DNA of 64,000 nt, taken from contig OW051471.1 of assembly GCA_932521025.1 (NCBI GenBank), positions 11,098,001 to 11,162,000 of the forward strand. Reading direction: 5' to 3'. The number at the start of each line of letters is the position of its first letter. The stretch's first letter is position 1. Below are positions 11,610-27,237 of this stretch, piece after piece. A model generated the notes under the pieces. That model was not told the DNA's origin. It saw nothing but the letters and a program-made list of their open reading frames with translations, and did not search any database. The DNA is from Oscheius onirici. Taxonomy: Eukaryota > Nematoda > Chromadorea > Rhabditida > Rhabditidae. The translations under genes and the position numbers were made by a program.

Positions 11610-13096
11610 ATGCTAGCTCAGCTACCAGATAAAGTTCTTCTATGATGTATTCAAAAGGCAAGTGGACCCAAATCTTCCCCGTTTCTATACCGATCTTCAG
11701 GCATCATTCATCTCTTTCACTCGTCTCCGTCGCACGTGTAAAGCCCTTCACAACTTTGTTGACGAAAACGTCACCAAACTACGAATCCGCACCGGTGGCG
11801 AGTTTCTGAAAAAGGCGTAGATCGTCATTGAAAAAACGGTACAAAATCATTGTCAAAGTTTATCGAACTCTAACTTTTCAAAGAGCAGTGATAAAAGTAG
11901 AAAATATTAGAGAAAGAAGCTGGGGTAAATTTCTTAGAACGGAGATCAATGCCGGAAGTCTTGGAGGTTACTACTTTAGCAATATCTCCTTCAACTTTTA
12001 CAAGTTTCGTCTCAGAGAAAACATCTTCTACAGGGAACTTGAGTAACTAATGCAAAGCATGAAGATTGTCCACTGTGAGCACTTTTCGAATCATGTAAAC
12101 GCGATTGCCAACGGAACAATGACCAAAGTCTTTGAGAAGATCAAGTTTGGAAAATATACTTCTCGATACCAGCGTGGTCTCTACGATTACCCCGAAGTAA
12201 AGGTACGTGAAGACTGAATCCACTCTCTAAATTGTAGACTAGAAAATCAAAAAGGTCACGTTCCGTCTGCCGGAGCATTCCGGTATGATTTCGTTTACTT
12301 GTGATGATGACCGCCGGCGCTGGCAACTGATCTCGTCTATGCTCACAGACGGTCAGAAATTCTCCATGTCCAAACTTTACGACGTTCTCAATGTTAGTTT
12401 TACTTTCAACGAACTGATGTTCTCGAACTTCTTTATTATCTCCTTTCCGTGTTCGGACGGTTAAAACATAGCATATTCAGTTACTTACTAGAGAGTTGGC
12501 TTTCTCGCTTGTTTTCCAAGCTTGACTCTATCCAGATGTTTTCTGCTTTCGCCGTCTCATCCTTTTGTAACCGTCCAAACACTAAACCTATTTATCACTG
12601 AACAGAAAAAACTTTCAGAACTTTCCACAAACAAAGATTGATATGGACTTTGCCGACATCAGAATTCATCTGTATTTCCCATACTCGTCAAATTTCGATG
12701 ACGAATGGCTGTCCAATTGGGAAAAGAAGCTCGTGCGGGCTTTCGGGTCCACTGTTCGAGATCCTTTTTCTTTCTATCATTTTGGATATGCTATTAGAGT
12801 TCACGTGTTCACAAAAAGAGAAACTCGTCGAGGCATGCTAGCTTTTCACTTCGAAAAAATATTCGTCAGTTTGAAGCATGCTTGTTTCTCAGATCAACTT
12901 TCAGACAACGGATGTCTTCGTGACGAGTTTGGATGCTAGTAGTGTCGACGATATTCTTCAAGCTTTGGGGCTTACTCTGATCGGCACAGATCTAGTAGCC
13001 GATTTTTCCTATCTTTACGACAAATGGAACGGCTACGGAGGAAACGATCTCTTTGACAAGCTCTTCTTCGATTTCCAAGCTCTCTGGCTTAAGTGA
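11610..13096 (+). pseudogene. F-box protein pseudogene
   Basis: ATG at 11610 starts an F-box-like sequence (MLAQLPDKVLL). One extra base then shifts the frame, with an immediate TGA. The next frame continues plausibly as VFKRQVDPNLPRFYTDLQAS ... RRTCKALHNFVDENVTKLRI. A TAG at about 11818 and an in-frame TAA near 12044 interrupt further. Downstream exon-like blocks are still readable: the CEHFSNHVNAIANGTMTKVF block, KKVTFRLPEHSGMISFT near 12250, 12643-12858, and 12890-13096 ending ALWLK. Some are bounded by normal splice sites. The product would have been an SCF ubiquitin-ligase adaptor of the large nematode F-box class. Sequencing error could explain one lesion but hardly all. Confidence 0.7.
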
Positions 13097-13375
13097 TCTA
13101 TCCTAATCATTCAGCCAATGAAATGGGTTTTTCTTAGGAGACTGTAACTGTGTGACCTTTGATTTTCGACTATATTTGAACAGATGATTAAAAGCTGCAA
13201 ATTTACTGTGCAGACAGGTTCAAATCAAGATGTGGGACGATAAGAAATGAGTATCACACAAAGCAGACGTTTCTCTACTTCAGTGGGCTCTCAAAAAATG
13301 GACGGATAAATAAATAATTACAAGTTACACCGTTTCAGACTGTAGGGAAGGAAGAGGAGAGCACCGGAATTCTTC

Positions 13376-17591
<4,216 letters not shown>

Positions 17592-19165
17592 CTTTCTGGA
17601 AAATTCACTTTGAATAGAGAAAATTGAGAGCAACGGAGCATTGAAATCGCTTGAATTCGTGAAAATGATCGGTGACAGCCTTGTGTGGGACCACGGAAAG
17701 TGAGACAGGGAAGGAAGAAGAGTGGGATAGAAAACGAAAGACGGGACGTAAATGGAATGGGATGAGGAAATACAGGAACACTGCCCAAAAGAATGGCAGA
17801 GTTTTCAGCTACACAGACGAGTTGTAATCGAATGAAAACTAGTTGCGAGCATTTTTCTTGGAAAAATTATTGAACAGAAGCTGCTGGTCGAGACGTAATG
17901 AGGGTAAAATCAGCTGTGCAACACGTTACGCCGAGTGAGGCGTTGTTACATCCTTTTCCGCTTACGAGCTGAAAAAAATTACCAGGGGACAAAAATAAGC
18001 GAGCTCTTGAAAGGAAAGATCGAAAAACAGCGAAGGAAGCTATACATGCGGAATTAGATTGTGAGCAAAAACGACAAGTTCCTCTTATCAAATACAGCGC
18101 TATTCATGTGTTTTCCTAATAAAACGTGGAAAAGAAGTAGAACTTGTCTTGGGAACGAAAAAGGGTGAGAAACATCATTCTCGGCCAGATTTTCAGGTAA
18201 ACAAGCTCTCTCTGGTTAGTTCTTACTGGTAGATTGATACTTTTTGATAAAATTCGTTTGAGGCTCGTGACTTTGACAACAAAGTTAGGCAGAAAAATGG
18301 GGAAAGAGAGCGATGAAGAAATGGGAAATAAAAATTCCTAACTCAAATTGTCATCACGGCGCAACCAGGGTCCCGTCACGATTTCGAAGTGGCGGAGAAT
18401 TTAAACGCTCTTTCAGCAGTTCGTGAACAAACTATTGAGTTTTTCCATGTTTCTGCTCACGAAATTATTGAAATAGTGTAAGAAAAGGATCGTATCAAGA
18501 TTCAGAACAAAACAAAGTAGAACAATCCGTGAAAAAAGGGATTTTCACGTTCAACGGGGCTGAAAATCATATAGGGACTCCACTTTAGGACCGAGAAGCA
18601 TTTCTGCCGGAATCACATCCATTTTTAAGCTATGAGCGGAAAACTTTGTAAAAACGGCACAATACGGAAAATATTTAGGAAAAGAACAAGAAAATTTTGA
18701 GAAAACTGGAATTCTGCAAATTGATTTTCAGGCTTTTCGTGACGATACCCACTGACACAAATTTGTATTTAATGTATTTTCTTTTTCTTTCTCTGCCGTA
18801 GTTCCTTATTCCCTTCCTCTTTCTCTGGTCAACAAAATCAACATTGCCCAAGTACACAATTAAAGGACTGACACCATGGGTCCCATCGCGGCGCTTGGGG
18901 TCTAATATGGGAGCAACGGCGACGTGGATTTCAAACTCTAATAATCGTACTAGTACTTTGCTTATTTGCTTCCATTGCTGAAGTTTTCAGGATCATTCTG
19001 TTCAGAACAATCTTCTGGTTCGGAGAAGCGTTCTCTCGAAATCAAAAATTCCAATTGAACGCGAAACTTTCACAGAATTCCGTCCTTTATCGCCACGCTT
19101 TTCTCTTCAATTCAATCGATTTCCATCAATTTGACGCTTCCAAACAGTTAGAACTCTCTTTCAGA
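17592..19165. other. Divergent intergenic region PSMD2 / ribophorin I
   Basis: About 1.6 kb between two divergent housekeeping genes, likely holding both promoters. No coding exon, RNA gene or repeat could be supported. Confidence 0.5.
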
Positions 19166-22100
19166 ATGAGGGTAAATATCCTGATTTTGTCGGTTATTTC
19201 GGCGTGCTTGGCCGCCGGAGCATGGAAAGTCACCGATGCCGAGAGGACAGTCGACCTCACCACACAGGTAAGAAGTTGGGCTATGTTTTTTTCACGTGTT
19301 TTTTTAATAGCAACCGGCTCGCAAATCAGTTCTTCTTTACCAGTAGAATGGAAAGAACGTTCCTTGATGAGCCGGGTTAACTTCTTTACCAGAAGTACAT
19401 GCCATATTTTTGTGATTACGAGGTCATTTTCCCAACTTGCGATGTTCTGTAAAGTTATAGTGCATGAAAAAAAACTACAAGTTTTTGAGAACATTATATT
19501 TTGGTGAAATTACTTCCTGAGCCTGTCAGATGGAATATTTTGGTTCCCTCCTAATAGTGGAAACATTGTTGGGAAATAAATTTTTGTACGCGAAGAAAAA
19601 GACGGATTGAAGAGACTCATAAGGTTACTGTAATAGATTCTCCCCCCCCCCCCCCATATGACCACAAAAATCTTTACCTTCCTCTTCCAGATCGTCAAGA
19701 CCAGTTCTCTGGTCACTTTCGAGAACACGGACGCCAAGGAACAGAAGGATCTCCAGCTTGCCATTCCCACGGTCGAAGCTGAGAAACTTTCCTACATGGT
19801 CGTCCGAGAGAATGGTCAGAAGAACAAGCTGAAGATCACGAAACAGGCTGTCGAGAAGGGCTTCCAGGTAAGACAGGGGAAACTTCGAAAACTAACGATA
19901 TTTCAGCTGTACAAGATCGACTTGTCGAAGGGAGTAGCCAAGGGAAGTCAGATCAAGCTGAAGGTTGAGTACAGAGTCACTGGCGTTCTGTCCCCTTACC
20001 CTACGTCGATTGCTCAGAACCAGCCTCAGTAAGCTCGAGAAGAGTGACAGTTACTGATTCTCTCCTTTTTCAGATTCATCAAGGCTCACCTGACCAGCCA
20101 CTTCTCCTCTGCCTATCCCGTCACCAAGGAAAGAACCACCTACAAGATCCCCGGAAATCTTGTCGATAACCAGAACAAGGAGAACGGCAAAGTCGTCTAT
20201 GGACCATATTCCGATCAGCCTGCTTTCAACGCCCAGTTTGTGGACCTCCACTACGAGTGCAACTTCCCTTTCGTTGTCGCCACCGTCGTTGATAGACTGA
20301 TTGAAGTCTCTCACTGGGGAGGAAACATTGCCGTTGAGGAGTACATTGAGCTGAAAAACAAGGGAGCCGAACTGAAGGGAACCTTCTCCAGACTGGAGCA
20401 CAGCGGCGACAGAAGAGGACAGAGTCAGAGACCTCATCTTCAACACTTCACTGTGAGTATTTTTTTAAATTGTTTTTGGATCAAGAGACTATCTTTTGAA
20501 TTTGTTCATATTAGGAATCGTAGAAGTAGAACAGGCAGGATCAGGGACTAGGCTGTGGAACTATGGAGTCACTATTGAATAAGAATTCGAAGGGTTCTGA
20601 ACCAAGACAAGAACCCTGGTCTTAGAAGAAAATCGAAAGAGAGTGAAGAGAATATAATGTATAGGCAAGACTGCAGTCTTTTCTGAGTAACTTCGGAACA
20701 AGGACAGGACATTGATTTCTTACAAATCTGGAGAAGTCTGTTAGTCTGGAAACTCTGGACCTTTGTGTTCCAAGCAGGTTACAAACAGTGTATGGGGTCA
20801 GTAAGGGCTATAGGCAAGACTATTAGGGACAGAATACTCACTTATTTGTATGGGCAGGCCAATGGACTGAACAAAGTACGGTAGGAGTAGATCATTGGTC
20901 AGGGATAGTCTGCGAAAGAAACCAGACGGAAGATTGTTCAGGAAAAAGTACTGGATCAGACAAAGTATGAGATTAAAAAAAAGCACAAAACGAATCGTGC
21001 CCAACTTGTCCAGTTCTTTTCACAATTCTATTATAATCATCTCTCTTTCAGACCATTCTCCCTGCCTCTGCCAAGGACATCTACTACCGCGACGAGATTG
21101 GAAACATTTCCACTTCTTCGATCCGTGTCCGTGCCGACTCCGTCGAGCTTACCATCACCCCCAGATTCCCGCTCTTCGGAGGATGGAAGACGTCCTACGT
21201 CATTGGATACAATGTTCCTTCTTACGAGTATCTTTACAACAACGGAAACAACTACGCCCTGAAGATGAGAGTCCTGGACCATATCTTTGAGAACATCGTC
21301 GTCGAAAAACTGACCACTAAAGTTGTCCTTCCAGAGCACGTCAAGTAAGATTTTTCTCAAATTTTTATAGTAAAGTTTTTAGGAACATCAAGGTCAACAC
21401 CCCATACACCATGGATCGTCGTCCTGATGAAGTCAAGTCCTCGTACTTGGACACTGTTGGTCGTCAGATCATCACCCTCCAAAAGGACAACTTGGTCGCC
21501 GAGCACATCCAGAACTTCAACATCTCTTACGACTTTGAAGCTATCCAGCTTCTCAGAGAGCCTGTCCTTGTCATCATCTTCTTCTTTATCATCTTCTTCT
21601 CCATTATCGTTTACGTCCGATTGGACTTCTCTCTTTCTTCGGTGAGTTTGGGGAAAGACAATGAGGGATGAGAGTTGGAAGTAGGGAGAAAGTTAGAGAG
21701 TCTGGAGAGGAAGAGCTAACCAAACGATACTTTCGGACAATCAAGTAGCCTGGTCATTTTTGGCCTGACAGTACCGTCTCAAAATGATCATTATTGTTCG
21801 TTTGGCCCCAATAACTCCAGCTGGGTGCTTGTAATGCGCTAAAAGAGTAGCTCCTTCCATACTTTGAGATTCATTTTGGTTCCAATCAAGTCGCTGAGGC
21901 GAAAAGTTAGTTTGACTTCTTGTTTTGATCCTGGTTACATCAAACTCTTACTGTAGCTACTAGCTAAGGCGACCTTCGAGCCAAAACGTCCCTTGTCCGG
22001 AGCCCTTGCTGTTTTTTGAAACTACCATAGCATTGTCAAACTCCCACACATTTCAATAAGAGACTCACTGACTCGTAGTATTACAGGACCCTGCCTCCAA

Positions 22101-22547
22101 GATTGCTGAAGAGCTCTCTGTCGTCATTCGCCGTCTCAATGCCCTTGCTTCTCGCAAGACCAAGCTCTACACCAACTTTGTCGACGAGATTACCGCCTTC
22201 AAGGAGAGCCGTGACGAAGTCGCTCTCCAAGAAGCCAAGAAGCAGCTGGATGATGACCGCCATGCCGTGAACAATGCCATCTCTGACCTTCTGACTTCAG
22301 CGAAACCAAAATTCGGAGACGCTGCTGAAAAGGTACACAGTTTTTGTCTTTTTTTCAAACTTCGTTCCAGGCTTCGGAGCTACTGAAGTATGACAAGCCA
22401 CTTTTTGACTCTGTTGACGGCTACATCGCTGCCACCACCAAGAGCAAGCAGAAGACCAGCCCCGAAGACGGAAAGTTTGCCGAGAAGGCCGTGGAGGCTC
22501 GTCGCAAGGCCGAGCGTATCGTCGACTCTCTTCAAGCCAGCCAATAA
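19166..22547 (+). CDS. RPN1: Ribophorin I, oligosaccharyltransferase subunit 1
   Basis: Eight exons: 19166-19267, 19691-19867, 19907-20028, 20074-20452, 21052-21344, 21383-21641, 22087-22332 and 22371-22547, giving 584 residues (human 607). A signal peptide ([19 protein letters not shown]) precedes the large ER-lumenal region. Family blocks include [48 protein letters not shown] and [24 protein letters not shown] single membrane helix ([17 protein letters not shown], residues about 420-437) leads to a charged, coiled cytosolic tail. The protein is part of the ER complex that N-glycosylates nascent chains. A TTTCAG acceptor lies one base before the ATG. Intron 1 carries a run of 14 C (19642-19655). 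The symbol is that of ribophorin I, not of the proteasome subunit Rpn1 next door. Confidence 0.96.
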
Positions 22548-22687
22548 GTTGAAGTCTCCTACTTTTCCTAATTCTCAGCTTCCGTTCATTGTAGTCAACT
22601 TACCAGAGGTCTCTCTCACTTGTTATTATCTTCTATTTATGTTTTTACCGTTTTATGGGTACCCTATTTATTGTTTTCTTAAGACGT

Positions 22688-22693
22688 AATAAA
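22688..22693 (+). terminator. Ribophorin I polyadenylation signal
   Basis: AATAAA lies 141 bases past the ribophorin stop. A splice-acceptor-like TTCCTAG at 22701-22707 follows only 8 bases later and could be a trans-splice site for the next ORF. Confidence 0.55.
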
Positions 22694-22778
22694 TGTGTTC
22701 TTCCTAGGATGGCTCTCTATCTTCTTTTTCAAGAAACAACTGGACCCGGGATAAAGAAACGACACAAGCCACAACAAT

Positions 22779-23039
22779 ATGGCCATCACTTGTGCGCACA
22801 GCGCCTTCGTTGTTCACCAGTACTTTGATTACCTGAAAAAATGGGAAATCTTCTACCGAATGACTGTCATCGGAAGTTTGGAGGAGCTGGAGCAGTGGAA
22901 GAAGATGAACCATTACAAATTTCTGCCTGGTCCAATCGAGAAGATGAGTAAAGTTTGGAACAGAAACTTCTGGAATAGCAAGAAGAAGGCAGTGAAGAGA
23001 AAGAAAAAAAAGGAAGTCCAGGTACAACGAGAAGAATAA
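22779..23039 (+). CDS. Small unidentified basic protein, possible operon partner of ribophorin I
   Basis: This 86-residue ORF starts MAITCAHSAFVVHQYFDYLK and has an aromatic-rich N-terminal half. It ends in a strongly basic tail (KKKAVKRKKKKEVQ) that could be a nuclear-localisation or RNA-binding segment. I do not recognise the family. It begins 231 bases after the ribophorin stop, just downstream of that gene's polyadenylation signal and a TTCCTAG acceptor-like site, a layout seen in nematode operons. It could also be chance; another short ORF overlaps it from 22709. Confidence 0.4.
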   Translation: MAITCAHSAFVVHQYFDYLKKWEIFYRMTVIGSLEELEQWKKMNHYKFLPGPIEKMSKVWNRNFWNSKKKAVKRKKKKEVQVQREE

Positions 23040-23258
23040 GATCAGTCAGTCTCGAAGACGACGACGATTTTGATGACCAGAATTAAGTCTTTCTTTTTTT
23101 GTCATTGTTGTCCAATTTTTATTTGTAAAATAATTTTTTTTAGCTTTTTTGATTGGTAAACTTTTCAAATAGCAGTTTCTGGAAATATTGGAAAATGGCC
23201 CTAGCGTAGACTTCAAAGCAAAAACTCTAGTTATTGTCTTTCTACTTGTAAAAACGCA

Positions 23259-25101
23259 ACTTGTCAACTTTTATCTCTTAGCGCTCGACTTGTCAAAACT
23301 CGCTTCTCTTGGTTTCATTGTGTCGTCAGTTGTCCGCTTGTGCTCTCGTCTTCTTCGAAATCAGGTCAGGTGTTTCTGCTCTCCATATTTTTCTACTCGT
23401 TTGCCTTCAACTATCAGTAATCTTTCTCTTCACACCGTGACTAGGATCTGAGCTGTCCGAAGCAACTCAGTTTCCGAAAGCTTCAGTCTTCCGCCCGAGG
23501 GCCGATTCGGGTTTCGGTAAGGATCTCTCCGGAGTGACTAGCAAATTGGGCATCGAAGGATGGAGGCGGTGTCAAGGTGTTTAGAGACTGGGAGTTCTAT
23601 AAAAATCCTTACTAAATCTGAAAGTAAAACCTGGTAGATTCTTTTTCTCGTCTTATTTTTTTCAGGCAGTGGCCACTGGAAAGAGGACGTCTACACGGAT
23701 ATTGGTGTCTTTGCTGGTTCATTTAGTTTGCCGTCGTCATACTCTGATCAGATGGTCTCTTTCTTAGGTTAGTCTGTTTTTCATCGGTATAGCTGCCCAC
23801 CTCATAAAAGTGAAGTCTCGCGAGCTATTTTCTTCCCTTTCAAGATCCGAGTTGTTGCCTTTTTTTCCAGTTGCCGTCATTCAGTTGGATAATCGAACGA
23901 TTGGGAGAATCGTGAGATTGTGGAGGAAAGCGAATGTGAGAGCTGCTGAACGTGTGATGCTGTAACCAGCCAATTTGATCGACGATGTGACTAGAGCGTG
24001 AAAAGGAAAAGTGCTTGGCAGAGCGATCATGTTCAATTGTTCTTTTTCTCGCCTGTTTTCTAATTATGCTGTTTCAGGGAACTGGAGATACATGGTGATA
24101 GATGCCCCGTGCTGTTCTGAAGCAAAAGATTGACGATAAGTAGATCTAAGGAAAAGTACCGTTTCGCTGATAGAAAATATGCTTTCGGGACAGAGGCCAT
24201 GCCCAATTTTTGTTCGAAATTCGACCTGTAATGACACGTCACGATTTGACACGTCTCGACAGGTCAAATTTCTGGAAAAATTGGGCATGACCAGTCCACA
24301 AAGGACCATTTTTGTATCGAGCCGTCATCATTTGTTTCACGATGTTGTCACATTCGGTCGGTCTTGCTTTTTTTTGTCATTCGCATGGTCAGCGGGTTTT
24401 CTGACGGCAGCCACACTCTCACTGTCACTTCTCTTCCTAGTTGCATTTCTCTTGTAATCGGTAGCGCATCGAAGGCAGCAACGGCAACTTAAAGAGGGGT
24501 GATTTTAGAGACTGATTCGAAAAGGTGGGTAGGCATACCGAAAAAAAAATCTACTATCCAACCTCCGAAAGAGACCACTTTGACCAAATAGACGGCGGCA
24601 GGCAAGACAGACCAGTAAAGACACCAAATCTCTTCATATAGACGTCTTCTTCCAGTATCGACTGCCTGAAAAATGACGAGAAAGAAAAAATTTACCAGGT
24701 TTTCATTAAGATTTAGTAAAGTTTTTTTTTGTTTTGAAGGACCCCCAGTCACCAGTCTTTAAACACCTTGACGCCGCCTCAACCCTCCAATGCCCAATTT
24801 GCCAGTCACTCCGGAGAGATCCTTACCGAAACCCGAATCGGCCCTTGGGCGGAAGACTAAAGCTTTCGGAAACTGAGCTGCTCGGGACAACCCAGATCCT
24901 AGTCAACGTGTAAGAGAGAAAGGTAACTGAGAGAGAATGCAAACGAGTTAGAAAATACTATGGGAGAGTAGAAACACCTGACCTGATTTGGAGAAGACGA
25001 GAGCACGAGCGGACAGCTGACGACACAATGACTCCAATAGAAGCGAGTTTCGTTTGCTTAGTTTTGACAAGTCAAAAAAGGGTTGAAGTTGACAAGTCTT
25101 G
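23259..25101. mobile_element. 1.8 kb inverted-repeat (foldback) element
   Basis: Two arms of roughly 550 to 650 bases, about 23259-23900 and about 24440-25101, are divergent reverse complements of each other. Outer landmarks are CTTGTCAACTT and GACTTGTCAAAACT on the left, with their complements at 25060-25101 on the right. Inner landmarks include GATTCGGGTTTCGGTAAGG and GGTGTCTTTRCTGG. A second, shorter palindrome (CATGCCCAATTTTT ... AAAAATTGGGCATG) sits between the arms at about 24199-24292. No transposase-like ORF is present, so this is either a non-autonomous element or an inverted duplication of a segment. Confidence 0.7.
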
Positions 25102-27237
25102 AGAAGTTAAAGATGGCTTTTGAAGCAACAAACGTTTCGAGAAGACGACCTAGTAGACGATATTTCAAATTGGAAGAGATCCACCTGTTTTTTTCAGAAA
25201 ATCTTCCTTCCTTGGGTTCTGTGAGAACCTCAAATTTTGCCTAGAATTTGTTTTCCCAAAAATTTGATCAACATGGTTCGAAATATGAGAAAACTAACGC
25301 ATTACGTTCTTCTGCATTCTTCTTATATAAAATTCCGCCGTGTCATGAGAAGCGTTGTGCAACGGCTATTTACGAAACCTTATTTACCACTTACTTCTTT
25401 CACCTCTTCTTCAATTTATAGGTTTTCAAAATCGTATTTCACAACTTTGCTAAAATGAAAAAAAATCACAAAAAGTTTGTGGGTTTGAAAATTAGGGCTT
25501 TGTGGACGATGGTCTTTGGGGGAGATTGGGAAATTGTTTTCAAAGCCAGTCTCGTTTTTTCCTTATTTCTTTCTCAAATTTTCAAATTTTTAAGCGGAAG
25601 CCCTTCACACCCAGAATAAGAATTAAAATTTGAGAGAATTTGGAAAATTCAAAACATTAAATTTTTCCGAAAACTGGATCACACCAAAATTTCCTTAAAA
25701 AACATCCTGATCCCGGAGCCAAAATCTATCGGATCCCGTCTTATCTTCTTCCCTCTCTCTCTTTCTGCTAATCGCGGTTGCCGAGGCTACCCCGCTGGTC
25801 TTTATGAGTCGTCGCGTGCCCTCTCCTCCTCCTCACCCCAATCAGTCGGCGACACGGACTCGGCTGTCACTGCCAAAGATCCCCTACCTTTGTTTCATGT
25901 GGTCAGAAGAGTCTTGTTGGACAAACAAAATCGATTACTTATAGGATCCGCCAGCTGGACACTGTTGGAGAGTCTCTGTTTGTTCAGATGATCCGAAATT
26001 GTCACTCTCTAGGCAGCCGAAAGTCATTCTGTCCCAGACTCTTCCCCTCCAAAAGACCGGTAAACCTGGTTCGGGAAAGACCTCGGGTAGAGTACACATG
26101 TACTCTTCTGTCTCTCTTGTCTGTCCCATGGTCGTGGTGACCGGCCATAACCTCCAGATAACCATCGGACACTCTGATCAAGCGACCACTAAACTTTGCC
26201 CTGTCTCTGTTTCACTCCCTCACCCAATTTCCGCTTCATTTCCGGAGGATGTGATCATTTTTTAGATGGTTCCGGAGATATGAACAGCTAGATTTTTTTC
26301 AGACTTTTCCACACCCACATATCGTTTTTTCCTTATCCCTTCGAATGTTTATACTTCCGACTGTTTTTGTTTACAACCCTTTTCTGGAAAACATCCTCTC
26401 CATAAACACTTTCTGTACATCCCATTCTCACAATATTATCACAGCCGTCTCTTGAGAGGTTTCATTTGAGATATTTCTGGAAAAAATACTTTGAACCAAT
26501 GAATCAGAGATGCTCATCCTCTTTACAGCAAAATCCTGGAATATCCAATTCTAAGAATTTTTTTTTTAATATTTTGAGTCAGTCAATTGGGAAAAACGCC
26601 GGTATCAATAGGCTAAGAGTCCGTTCTTAAAAAAAAAAGTTCTCATCGACGGTCTCATTTCCGTATTTCGCTTCCGATTTTTGCCCATAAAACGGTTGTT
26701 TCTGGCCAACAAAATCAGTTCTCTCTTGTGAGAGTCCTGTTTATTTACTCTTACCAATTCTTCCGTCTCTCTCCAATTTTCACTGCAAAGTACCCACAGG
26801 TCAGGCGGTTGTTTGTTCCCACCAGGCTCTCAGGCGGCAATGAAGGTGACGGGAGGTGAAAGGATTGTTATCTCGTCGCGGCTCGGTGTCTGTTTTTCAA
26901 CGCCTAGTCTCTCCAATGTCTCTGCAAAGAAAGTTGGGCGAAAGATTTCGAATCTTTTGCAGCTGTTGCACAGTTTTTTGTGGTCATCCTCTGGACTCCG
27001 CCCCGCCTGGGTCCATATACTCTGTCGCGTGCAACACGATATTCCAAAAGCTCTGGACTCTCCCCTCTCCTTAGAGAGTCCGACTTTGTTATTCTTCTCT
27101 CCTGTCTGCAAAATCCGAACAGAAACAGCTGTCTGCCCTTTTGAACGACCCCACACATTACGCTCCCGCTCTATCTTTTTTGTTCACGTGAACACGTCTG
27201 GTCAAGAGCTATTTTTAGAGATCTCGGAGAGAACAAA
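25102..27237. other. Spacer upstream of IMP dehydrogenase
   Basis: About 2.1 kb with no supportable exon, rich in T tracts and short ORFs. It presumably contains the IMPDH promoter. A TTTTTAG acceptor at about 27217 precedes the IMPDH start by roughly 20 bases, suggesting trans-splicing. Confidence 0.5.
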
